From G963676655 sp963676655 (GTDB lineage: Bacteria > Verrucomicrobiota > Lentisphaeria > Victivallales > Victivallaceae): DNA of 64,000 bases. The notes below the pieces were generated by a model that was not told where the DNA came from, did not search any database, and was given only the letters and a program-made list of their open reading frames with translations. Location of the stretch: positions 3,534,001 to 3,598,000 of the forward strand of contig CAXXKX010000003.1 in assembly GCA_963676655.2 (NCBI GenBank). Direction: 5' to 3'. Made by a program: the position numbers and the translations under genes. Positions 52,310-59,963 of the stretch are shown piece by piece. Positions within the stretch are counted from its first letter, which is position 1; each line of letters begins with the position of its first letter.

Positions 52310-54023
52310 ACCCCAACTCCTCCAAGTATCCCTTCATCACCATGTCGGCTTCTTCATACTCGGCTTCAATATCTTTAAGGGTAACTTTGTATTTATCCCA
52401 CCAGTGTTCAAGCTGGGAGATTACTTCCGGGGACAAATCAATAGCAAATTCGGCAATTTGTTCCTTGCTTTCAATAGATGGCTTAAATTGGAAATAATGT
52501 TCATCAGATGCATCAAATACACAAGACAAATCACAGCCCTGCAAAGTTTCCTGGATATAATCATCATTCACTTCAGAAACCGGAATACCGCCATTCAACA
52601 CCGCTTTTACATCGAATTGTTCAGGCGGTGGAGAGGTATCGGCATATCTGCGAATGTTCAGGTTGAAGTCATTTTCTTTAATTTCATCCAAATCAACCAC
52701 TCTCGAATAGCGTTTTATTTCTTCATAGTTTTCAAAAGTTGAGACAATATGTTTTATGTGTTCTTCACGTAGATAGTTCTGAGCCTTGCCTTCCTCACAC
52801 TCTAACTCTGCATTGATGAACAATACCTTGCCTTTGCGTTCCACCGGCTTTTTCTTGTTGATAATCAGAATAGCGGTAGGAATACCTGCTCCATAGAACA
52901 GATTGGGAGCAAGGCCAATCACCGCTTCAAGTAAATCATCCTCAAGTATACCTTGCCTGATTTGCTTTTCAGCACTGCCTCGGAACAATACTCCATGTGG
53001 CATGACCACCCCACACATGCCTTCAGCATTCAATGAACTAATCATGTGCTGAACGAACGCAAGGTCGCCCTGTCCTTTAGGTGGAATCCCATACTTGAAT
53101 CTGCCGAAACCATCATGTTCAGCATCTTCTCGCCCCCAATTACTCAATGAGAACGGAGGATTGGCTATCACCCGGTCAAAGGTCTGTAGAATGCCACCTT
53201 CAGTATGTTTGGGGTCACGAATTGTATCCCCCTTGGCGATATTGGCACTATATACCGAATGGAGGAACATATTCATCTTGCAAATAGCCCAGGTGGAAAG
53301 GTTCATCTCCTGTCCGTACAAGGAAACATCGGCATCATTTCCACCATGGTCCTTGATAAAATTTTTGCACTGAATCAGCATACCGCCGGAGCCACAGGTG
53401 GGGTCATAGATTTTCATGCCTTCCTGGGGCTTCAACAGTTCGACAATCAGCTTTACGACTTGCGGAGGCGTATAAAATTCTCCGCCTTTTTTCCCGGCAC
53501 TATCGGCAAATTGCTTAATCAGGTACTCATAAGCGGCACCGAGAAAATCAGGACGTTCAAAGTCTTCATTCCTCAACCGATGCTTGCTGAAATGGCTGAT
53601 AAGGTCACGGAGTTTGCTGTCAGGCAGTTTCCCTTTGATATTGAAGTCAATAGAGGCAAGAACGCCTTCAAGCGATGGGTTGTGTTCTTCGATGGCTTCG
53701 GTGGCTTTATTCATTTCCGCACCGATGTCGTGCTTCAGGTTCTTGATATACGACCACCGGCCACGTTCAGGAATAAAAAATGTATCGCCATATTCATCTT
53801 CATCTTCCGCCATAGCCTGCGCTTCAGCCAAAGAATTCCCCTCTGCCTGGTAATACGCAATTATCCGTTCACGCTCTTCGTCAAAAGCATCCGACAAACG
53901 CCTGAGGAACAGCATACCAAAGATGTAGTCTTTATATTCCGAAGCGTCCATATTGCCCCGGAGTATATCGGCGGCTCCCCAAAGATAAGATTCAAGTTGC
54001 GCAAGCGTGAGTTTATTATCCAT
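52302..54023 (-). CDS. hsdM: Type I restriction enzyme, M (methylase) subunit
   Basis: A 573-aa N6-adenine methylase. GEFYTPPQVV (181-190) opens the catalytic domain, YDPTCGSGGML (206-216) is the SAM-binding motif I, and VIANPPF (285-291) is the catalytic N-P-P-F motif. The N-terminal HsdM_N helices (LAQLESYLWGAADILRGNMD) bind HsdS. It is first in the leftward operon. No clear -35/-10 is obvious among the AT-rich 570 bases upstream. With HsdS it methylates host sites and with HsdR forms the restriction complex. Confidence 0.95.
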   Translation of the reverse strand: MDNKLTLAQLESYLWGAADILRGNMDASEYKDYIFGMLFLRRLSDAFDEERERIIAYYQAEGNSLAEAQAMAEDEDEYGDTFFIPERGRWSYIKNLKHDIGAEMNKATEAIEEHNPSLEGVLASIDFNIKGKLPDSKLRDLISHFSKHRLRNEDFERPDFLGAAYEYLIKQFADSAGKKGGEFYTPPQVVKLIVELLKPQEGMKIYDPTCGSGGMLIQCKNFIKDHGGNDADVSLYGQEMNLSTWAICKMNMFLHSVYSANIAKGDTIRDPKHTEGGILQTFDRVIANPPFSLSNWGREDAEHDGFGRFKYGIPPKGQGDLAFVQHMISSLNAEGMCGVVMPHGVLFRGSAEKQIRQGILEDDLLEAVIGLAPNLFYGAGIPTAILIINKKKPVERKGKVLFINAELECEEGKAQNYLREEHIKHIVSTFENYEEIKRYSRVVDLDEIKENDFNLNIRRYADTSPPPEQFDVKAVLNGGIPVSEVNDDYIQETLQGCDLSCVFDASDEHYFQFKPSIESKEQIAEFAIDLSPEVISQLEHWWDKYKVTLKDIEAEYEEADMVMKGYLEELGYE

Positions 54024-54596
54024 TAAATATTCCTATATTAAACTGACCATACCCATGACAATAAAAGCGTTGAAATTGAGCGGAAGATTCTCCGACCGTG
54101 TATACACATATCATTTACATGCAAATAATTCAAGTTTATTTACATCAAATATTAACAAATATGATGGCAAAACCTTCCAGCATCCAAGCTGAAAATATTT
54201 AAAGCTCAATAGCTCCGGTCACTGGCGATGTTCACAAAAGTGACCACCGGGTGCGCCACAAGTGACCGCCGGGAAGATTATCATTTGAATGTGTCCTTTA
54301 TCCGCACCAGAGAGTCTAGATTTCAGGGAGAAGTTAGGATTATTAATCTCTCAGGAGGATATATCCGAGTCGGCTATCAAAGCTTGTTTCAGTTCAAACA
54401 AAGGATAAAAGTGTCTTTTCTCCGTAAATTCTCGAAATATCCTCTGACTCTCTCTGACTCTCTCTCTGTCCGGTATTAATACTAACTGGTTTTACTAGTG
54501 GCGGACTCTTTTAAGGTATGATGCCAGACAATGCTTTATAATACCGCTTGTCGCCGAGACGTTGGCTGATGCAGGTCAATAACTGGCAAAATGTGT
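54024..54596. other. Long gene-poor stretch with a possible IS21-type end
   Basis: No convincing gene; the open frame at 54228-54479 has no family resemblance. Two copies of AAGTGACCRCCGGG at about 54238 and 54262 resemble the repeated ends of IS21-type insertion sequences. CTCTGACTCTCT is repeated near 54441-54465. The promoter of the hsdM operon should lie at its left end. Confidence 0.35.
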
Positions 54597-55034
54597 TTAG
54601 AGGCCGACAACGCCCGCTGCATCGGCGACGTCGCAGATATATTGCATTTCTTCAGGGCTGGAGGCCAACTCTCTGGCCTGATTTAATATATTCGTGGCGT
54701 TTTCGTGATTGTCAAAATATAGAATATAAGATTGTGCAACATTGCAATAATCAATTATCGACTCACAGGATTTTTCTGCATGAAGTATAAGATTTTCAGC
54801 TTCTGGTAAATCATCCAGCATCGTAAACGCCCATTTTGCGGCAAATAGGAATCCGACTGCGAGACTGGGAGCAGATGGAATTTGTTGCTTAATTTTCTCC
54901 AGACAATCCCTAAGAAACCCTTTATCTCCTGGATAATCATTAATATCAAAGTCACAAGCTGGGCATTTTCCGGCATTCAGGAGTGAATCACATTTCAAGC
55001 AGCGTATTTTTCTGCAATCATTCATGTCGAGCAT
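54597..55034 (-). CDS. Zinc-ribbon protein with TPR-like helices
   Basis: A 145-aa protein. Residues 8-30 form a zinc ribbon (CLKCDSLL...CPACDFD) and the rest is helical with a TPR-like rhythm (AKWAFTMLDDLPEAENLILH, NVAQSYILYFDNHENATNIL). There is no strong ribosome site; it begins 3 bases after the stop of the small membrane ORF at 55038-55223, which would allow coupling. It is near the right end of the island. Function not recognised. Confidence 0.5.
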   Translation of the reverse strand: MLDMNDCRKIRCLKCDSLLNAGKCPACDFDINDYPGDKGFLRDCLEKIKQQIPSAPSLAVGFLFAAKWAFTMLDDLPEAENLILHAEKSCESIIDYCNVAQSYILYFDNHENATNILNQARELASSPEEMQYICDVADAAGVVGL

Positions 55035-55037
55035 ATC

Positions 55038-55223
55038 TTACTCATCATCAATATCCTCACTGTACCATTTCTGAAATTTTGATGCAGGCGAACTAACATC
55101 GCCTGTCAGAAAACCTTTTACAGCCCCATAAATCATAATGAAACCTCCAATCGCAGGAAGCCAGAGATATGCTAACCAAGTAGGATGTTCAATAATAAGG
55201 TCGACAAACGTATGACCCTTCAT
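55038..55223 (-). CDS. Small one- or two-helix membrane protein with chimeric 5' end
   Basis: A 61-aa protein with one long hydrophobic stretch (LAYLWLPAIGGFIMIYGAVKGFL) and an acidic tail (FQKWYSEDIDDE). The start codon and first codons (55211-55223) are the edge of the 194-bp repeat derived from the antisense of gene B, so the reading frame begins across a recombination junction. No ribosome site is visible. It may be a real small gene that lost its original start, or a chance frame; a continuing link to the zinc-ribbon gene supports the former. Confidence 0.4.
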   Translation of the reverse strand: MKGHTFVDLIIEHPTWLAYLWLPAIGGFIMIYGAVKGFLTGDVSSPASKFQKWYSEDIDDE

Positions 55224-55404
55224 ATAGATTATTTCAGATTGCTCATTTCATAATTACCTGGAGTTGCGCCCCGGCTTTACTTTTCTGCTTAGAAATTTTA
55301 TGGTTTCCCTTCAGAGCCTTAAATACATATCTGCCTGGTTTCGTTTTCTATATACTTTTAATCATGACTCAATTTGCCTTTTACTGGTACTTGGGAAATC
55401 TCAC
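55211..55404 (+). repeat. 194-bp direct repeat, right copy (with 25854-26047)
   Basis: Four mismatches to the left copy, same orientation, 29357 bases apart. The left edge is sharp at TATGACCC; the right edge fades over about 16 bases. Confidence 0.9.
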
Positions 55405-55468
55405 CGGTAAGTTTATTGTCTGGTGTAGACGCAATATGAAGTCAAAACATAAGATGAATGACAAATAA
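55211..55468 (+). pseudogene. 5'-truncated copy of small membrane gene B
   Basis: The frame reads YDPSYRLFQIAHFI onward and remains open for 85 codons to a TAA at 55466, with a different C-terminus (WCRRNMKSKHKMNDK) from the intact gene at 25743. The first 37 codons are absent, replaced by unrelated DNA at 55210. The intact remainder shows that truncation is recent or that the copy came from a second, slightly different paralogue. Confidence 0.7.
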
Positions 55469-55485
55469 AAAATACGTTAACACAC

Positions 55486-56301
55486 TTAAGGTTTATATTT
55501 TATCGGGTGAGTCGTTGAGAAATTTATCGAATCATTTTCGAACTTATACCATGGTTTGGAATCATAAAGAATAATCCCAATGCTGTTATTAGCATCAAAT
55601 ATGAATTTCTTTTTTAATTTTGCATATGAACTCAATATTTCAATTACATTTTCCCTTGCGGTCAAGTGCAATGGGAAATGATAATAAGAGTGGCTCCACC
55701 ATACTACATCTTCTCCAATCTTTTGATTCACAATCAACTCTCCATTAATGGAGACTTTTAAAGTGATGCTGCTTGTCGGTATATCCTTGTTGGAGATGAA
55801 TAAATGAAAATTCGGTTTCGGAGCCAATGGGTCAACAATACGCAATCCTTCTGCATCTAAATTGTAAATTAACTTTACAGCTTGCTTTGCAACCATCTGG
55901 CCTTTTAAACTTCGGTTGACTCTAAACGCCCAGAATTCCCCGACCTTGGGATATTTAGCATTAAAGTTCTTACTTGAACACCATAACCGCAAATCTTTTG
56001 AAAACATGGAATAAGGCATCAGCCGTTCAGCCTCTTCAAGATAAATATCTGATATTGTATTTTTTGAAGAATCTTTTTCAACCCTTGCCACTTTCCCCAT
56101 CCATATCGACGGAACATTTATTTTAAGACCTTTGGGTTCATTAGCCTGACACCATTCAATGCTGCCCGCATACCATGTGGTTTCCTTTAATATTCTAGCT
56201 CGTTTACTCTGACATCCAGCGAAAATCAACATAAAGGAACATGCCGTTAAGAAAGTCAGCAATGATGGTTTTCGATTTTTTTTCAACTTCAGCGTTTTCA
56301 C
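55486..56301 (-). CDS. Lipoprotein of unknown function
   Basis: A 271-aa protein with a basic start (MKTLKLKKNRK), hydrophobic stretch and lipobox FMLIFAGC (Cys near residue 30), so predicted to be lipidated and membrane-tethered. The mature part is mixed alpha/beta with NVPSIWMGKVARVEK, GEFWAFRVNRSLKG and a C-terminal FSTTHPIKYKP. No family is recognised. It is the last gene before the integration site and on the opposite strand to the truncated membrane gene next to it. Confidence 0.55.
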   Translation of the reverse strand: MKTLKLKKNRKPSLLTFLTACSFMLIFAGCQSKRARILKETTWYAGSIEWCQANEPKGLKINVPSIWMGKVARVEKDSSKNTISDIYLEEAERLMPYSMFSKDLRLWCSSKNFNAKYPKVGEFWAFRVNRSLKGQMVAKQAVKLIYNLDAEGLRIVDPLAPKPNFHLFISNKDIPTSSITLKVSINGELIVNQKIGEDVVWWSHSYYHFPLHLTARENVIEILSSYAKLKKKFIFDANNSIGIILYDSKPWYKFENDSINFSTTHPIKYKP

Positions 56302-56365
56302 TTATCTTCTCCCACTAATTATCTGAATATACATATACGTGGCAATGGAACAGAATACAAATTTA

Positions 56366-56562
56366 TTGACTCCAATTGACTCCGTTTTCGTTGTGTAAAG
56401 GGTAAGTCAGTTCAGGGTAAAGTTAGTAAAGTGGGAATAAAGTATCTTTTTGCAGTTATAAAAGAAACAAGGCACTTACTTTTATTGTAAGTGCCTTGTT
56501 AGTAAAGAGATGGTGGTGGGCGGTGGATTCGAACCACCGAAGCTACCGCAGCAGATTTACAG
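56366..56562 (+). repeat. 197-bp direct repeat, right copy: attachment site in tRNA-Tyr
   Basis: Holds arm-like TTGACTCCAATTGACTCCG (56366-56384), the terminator at 56466-56500 and the 3' part of the intact tRNA-Tyr (56511-56562). About 5 differences from 32543-32739. The core ends in the anticodon loop, a common crossover place for tyrosine recombinases. Confidence 0.85.
56466..56500 (-). terminator. Terminator of the tRNA operon
   Basis: Fourteen perfect pairs (AACAAGGCACTTAC/GTAAGTGCCTTGTT) with a 7-base loop, 10 bases after the tRNA-Tyr CCA on the minus strand and followed by TTTCTTTT. Confidence 0.8.
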
Positions 56563-56594
56563 TCTGCCCCCTTTGACCGCTCGGGAAGCCCACC
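56511..56594 (-). tRNA. tRNA-Tyr (anticodon GTA)
   Basis: An 84-base gene including an encoded CCA. The acceptor GGTGGGC pairs with GCCCACC, the anticodon loop reads CTGTAAATC with GTA, and there is a long variable arm typical of tRNA-Tyr and a T arm GGTTCGAATCC. Its 3' half is duplicated at 32688 and marks the island insertion site. Confidence 0.95.
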
Positions 56595-56603
56595 TGGTAA
56601 AAT

Positions 56604-56677
56604 TGGAGCGGGTAAGGAGAGTCGAACTCCTGTAACCAGCTTGGAAGGCTGGTGCACAGCCGTTATGCCATACCCGC
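56604..56677 (-). tRNA. tRNA-Gly (anticodon TCC)
   Basis: A 74-base gene with encoded CCA. Acceptor GCGGGTA pairs with TACCCGC; anticodon stem CCAGC/GCTGG encloses CTTCCAA, giving TCC. It lies 9 bases from tRNA-Tyr. Confidence 0.95.
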
Positions 56678-56691
56678 ATTAAAATCATAAA

Positions 56692-56778
56692 TGGTGCCGA
56701 TGGTGGGATTCGAACCCACACTCCGGTGAAAGAACTGCGCCCTGAACGCAGCGCGTCTGCCAATTCCGCCACATCGGC
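56692..56778 (-). tRNA. tRNA-Leu (anticodon CAG)
   Basis: An 87-base gene with encoded CCA. Acceptor GCCGATG pairs with CATCGGC; the anticodon stem CTGCG/CGCAG encloses TTCAGGG, giving CAG; the long variable arm is typical of leucine tRNAs. It is first in the minus-strand tRNA cluster. Confidence 0.95.
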
Positions 56779-56919
56779 AATTATTAAAACAACTCTCCGA
56801 CTTCTTTTGTCGAGGGCATATAAAATAGTATCATTTTCAGTGTTTTCAAGTGCGGCACTGAAAAAAAAACGGCAAATTTCATTAAATTTTTACCAAAAAG
56901 TTTGGTTTTGCCACTGGTG

Positions 56920-56948
56920 TTGTTGAAAATACCTGTTAGATTAATAGT
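56920..56948 (+). promoter_or_regulatory. Possible recJ promoter
   Basis: TTGTTG at 56920 and TTAATA/TAATAG about 15-16 bases later, roughly 40 bases upstream of the recJ start. A weak match. Confidence 0.3.
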
Positions 56949-56985
56949 ATGATGAGTGTGTTTAATAATAAAAGAGAAAGGCCCT

Positions 56986-58701
56986 ATGGGTAACAAACAA
57001 TGGAACAGTCTGTCAGAAAACCGGGAACATGAAATACAGGAACTGATGCGGGAATGCTCTTTTCCGCGTCCGATAGCCATGTTTTTTGTGGCGCGAGGAT
57101 TCAAAAAAAATGAGGTTGTACCTTTTCTGGATCCAAAATTATCAGGTTTGAGTGATCCTTTCCGATTTCCCGGAATGATGGCAGCATGTGAACGGTTATG
57201 GGCCGCGATCCGAGATCGTGAGCCCATTCTGATCCACGGCGACTACGATACCGACGGCGTAACTGCCACGGCATTGCTGGAGTCCGTGCTTAAACAAAAC
57301 GGAGCTGAAGTTTACAGCTTTATTCCCCACCGCTTCGACGACGGTTACGGTTTTACTCCTGAATCACTGGAAAAAGCTCTGGCTATGACTAACGGCCGCT
57401 GCAAGGTTTTGGTCACGGTCGACTGCGGTGTTACCAGTTGTGACGCCGTCGCTGAAGCCGCCAACATGGGGGTCGATGTAATTGTTACCGACCACCATGA
57501 CGCTTCGGAGCAGGTTCCGGAAGCGCTCGCATTGATCAATCCCAAGTTATATGACGAACTAAAGGATTTGCAGGTTTTATCCGGCGCCGGAGTGGCATTT
57601 AAACTGTCACATGCGTTTATCAAGTACGGTCGTCAGAACAAGCTGGGCGGATTCACCACCAAACTCGAAGAAAATCTGGACCTGGTGGCGTTGGGAACGG
57701 TCGCGGATATCGTACCGCTGATGGGAGAAAACCGCACGTTGGTCAAATATGGCATCCAGGTATTGCGCCGGCAGATGCGTCCCGGCGTCCGGGCGCTGAT
57801 CGAAAACTCCAATCTGCGGGCGGAAATCCATCCGTCAGACATCACTTTCCGGTTGGCGCCGCGGATCAATGCCGCCGGTCGCGTAGGTGACGCGTCGATC
57901 GCGCTTTCGCTGCTGCAATCGGAAGATATTGTTCAGGCATATGAGTTTGCCAACACGCTGGAACAATATAATGGAGTCCGCCAGGAAAAAGAACAGGAAA
58001 TTTACGATCAGGCGAAAAAGCAGATCGAAGAATGTCTCGATGTCGAGAATAAATACTCGATTCTGGTTTACGGACGGGACTGGCATCAGGGGGTAATCGG
58101 GATCGTGGCCTCACGGCTGGCGCGCGATTACAACCGCCCGGCAATTGTCTTGACCCTGCACAACAGTGAAGCCCACGGTTCGGGACGCAGTATTGCGGAT
58201 CTTAACCTCATTCAACTGCTGACCAAGACTTCGCATTTGCTTGACCGGTTTGGAGGACACCCGATGGCTGTCGGGGTTGGCTTGCAGGTCAACAAGATTG
58301 AACAGTTCGCGGTCGAACTGGAAAAAGAAGTGCGGTTGAGTTTGAAGAAGTCGGACCTGGCCGCGTCGATCGATTACGAAGGCAGCATCCAATTGGAAGA
58401 AGTGGACTCGGAATACTTCAGACTGGCGGAATTCCTCAATCCGTTCGGACACAGCAATCCCAAACCGATTTATCGCTTGAATGAACTGGAAATCGCAAAA
58501 TGTTTCCCGGTCGGCAAACGGCACTGTCGCGGCATGGTCCGGCACCGTTCCGGCATGTGTATGGATTTCATCGCGTTCAACCGTTCGGTCGAGGAATTTG
58601 ACGGACCTTTATTCGATATTCTGGCAACCCCGCAGATGAACGACTATTATCAGGTTCAGCGGCCGCAGTTACAGATTCTTGATCTAAAACCGGTTTATTG
58701 A
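56986..58701 (+). CDS. recJ: Single-stranded-DNA-specific exonuclease RecJ
   Basis: A 571-aa protein; the ATG at 56986 has AAAGG 5-9 bases upstream, while the frame's earlier ATG at 56956 lacks one. DHH motifs are complete: ILIHGDYDTDGVTATALL, VLVTVDCGVTS and VIVTDHHDASE (the Asp/His metal ligands), followed by the DHHA1 motif FGGHPMAVGVGL near residue 420. RecJ degrades 5' single-stranded DNA in recombination and mismatch repair. It is a core gene divergent from the tRNA cluster; GC content rises sharply here. Confidence 0.95.
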   Translation: MGNKQWNSLSENREHEIQELMRECSFPRPIAMFFVARGFKKNEVVPFLDPKLSGLSDPFRFPGMMAACERLWAAIRDREPILIHGDYDTDGVTATALLESVLKQNGAEVYSFIPHRFDDGYGFTPESLEKALAMTNGRCKVLVTVDCGVTSCDAVAEAANMGVDVIVTDHHDASEQVPEALALINPKLYDELKDLQVLSGAGVAFKLSHAFIKYGRQNKLGGFTTKLEENLDLVALGTVADIVPLMGENRTLVKYGIQVLRRQMRPGVRALIENSNLRAEIHPSDITFRLAPRINAAGRVGDASIALSLLQSEDIVQAYEFANTLEQYNGVRQEKEQEIYDQAKKQIEECLDVENKYSILVYGRDWHQGVIGIVASRLARDYNRPAIVLTLHNSEAHGSGRSIADLNLIQLLTKTSHLLDRFGGHPMAVGVGLQVNKIEQFAVELEKEVRLSLKKSDLAASIDYEGSIQLEEVDSEYFRLAEFLNPFGHSNPKPIYRLNELEIAKCFPVGKRHCRGMVRHRSGMCMDFIAFNRSVEEFDGPLFDILATPQMNDYYQVQRPQLQILDLKPVY

Positions 58702-58796
58702 GTTCAAATGTTTGCTTTATTGGAAGTTGTCGACTATATTTAGATTGTGACCGGCGCTTATTCGCCGGTGACGTAATCTATTCGGAGATAAGCGCT

Positions 58797-59963
58797 ATGA
58801 GTCGTCACATTGATATTTTCATGTTTATTGACGCGCTGGGATGGGAAATCGTCAGGGAACTGGGGTTTGCGGAGCGTCTGCTGCCGCATCGCTGTAAGGC
58901 TCAAATGCAGTTCGGCTACTCCTCCACTGCGGTCCCGACGATCCTCAGCGGACAACGTCCGGTCAAGCATAAGCACCTGAGCTTCTTTTACTACGCGCCG
59001 GATAAATCGCCTTTCAAATGGTTTCGCTACCTGAAACTGCACTGGTTGCCCAGATCGTTGACCGATCGCTGGCGGGTACGCCACACTTTGTCGAAATTTC
59101 TGGCAAAACTGTACGGTTTCACCGGATATTTTGAGATTTACACCATGCCGTTCGACCGGATTTTTTATTTTGACTATATCGAGAAGAATGATATTTTTGT
59201 TCCCGGCGGTCTTGCTCCGATAGCAAATCTGCCGGACGAACTGAGCAAACGCGGCATCAACTATCATATTTCAAACTGGCGGCGCTCCGAACAGGAAAAT
59301 ATCAACGCGCTGCTTGACGACGTCAAACGCGGCGAGATTACCTTTGCATTTCTGTATACCGCGGCATTGGACGGATTGCTTCACATGCATGACCGGCACT
59401 CAAAAATCATTCGGGAGAAACTGGAATGGTACGAAGATCAGCTCGTGAATCTGGTCCAGGAAGTGGAAAAACATTATGATTCATACACTCTGAATGTCAT
59501 GAGCGATCACGGCATGACACCGTTGGCCGGAACCGTGGATGTTAAAAGCCAGGTCGAGGCTATCGGCCTGAAATTCGGTAAAGATTATGTCGCCACCTAC
59601 GATTCCACCCTTGGCCGCTTCTGGCCGTTTAACACCCAGGCGGAAGATAAAATCCTCGGTGCGTTGAGAAATGTCCCGCACAGCAGTATTGTATCCGAAG
59701 AGGACAAGCGGAGATACGGGATCGATTTTCCCGACAACATGTATGGCAAAAATATCCTGCTGATGGATCCCGGCTGGCAGATCAGTCCTTCCGATATGGG
59801 CAAAAAAGCACTGCCCGGGATGCATGGATTTTCACCTGAGGACAAAGAGTCCTACGCTTCATTTTTGTCGAATGTGGAAATGGAGGAAAAACCCGAATGG
59901 GTCGGCGACTATTTCAAATTGATGATGATCCGCGCTGATAAGCAGAAAGATGGAACTAAATGA
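58797..59963 (+). CDS. Alkaline-phosphatase-superfamily protein (type I phosphodiesterase-like)
   Basis: A 388-aa protein; the ATG at 58797 has GGAGAT 7 bases upstream, and the longer frame to 58698 overlaps recJ. FMFIDALGWEIV supplies the first metal-binding Asp, YSSTAVPTILSGQ the nucleophile-Thr/Ser region, NVMSDHGMTPL the Asp-His pair and MHGFSPED the late His. This is the nucleotide pyrophosphatase/phosphodiesterase branch of the superfamily, which often processes phospho-glycan or lipid-linked groups. No signal peptide is visible. The stop overlaps the next gene by 4 bases (ATGA), suggesting a joint role in envelope glycan work. Confidence 0.8.
   Translation: MSRHIDIFMFIDALGWEIVRELGFAERLLPHRCKAQMQFGYSSTAVPTILSGQRPVKHKHLSFFYYAPDKSPFKWFRYLKLHWLPRSLTDRWRVRHTLSKFLAKLYGFTGYFEIYTMPFDRIFYFDYIEKNDIFVPGGLAPIANLPDELSKRGINYHISNWRRSEQENINALLDDVKRGEITFAFLYTAALDGLLHMHDRHSKIIREKLEWYEDQLVNLVQEVEKHYDSYTLNVMSDHGMTPLAGTVDVKSQVEAIGLKFGKDYVATYDSTLGRFWPFNTQAEDKILGALRNVPHSSIVSEEDKRRYGIDFPDNMYGKNILLMDPGWQISPSDMGKKALPGMHGFSPEDKESYASFLSNVEMEEKPEWVGDYFKLMMIRADKQKDGTK

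Noticed and set aside
54228..54479. 83-aa open frame upstream of the hsdM operon
   Set aside because: Overlaps an IS-end-like repeat, lacks a ribosome site and shows no known motif.
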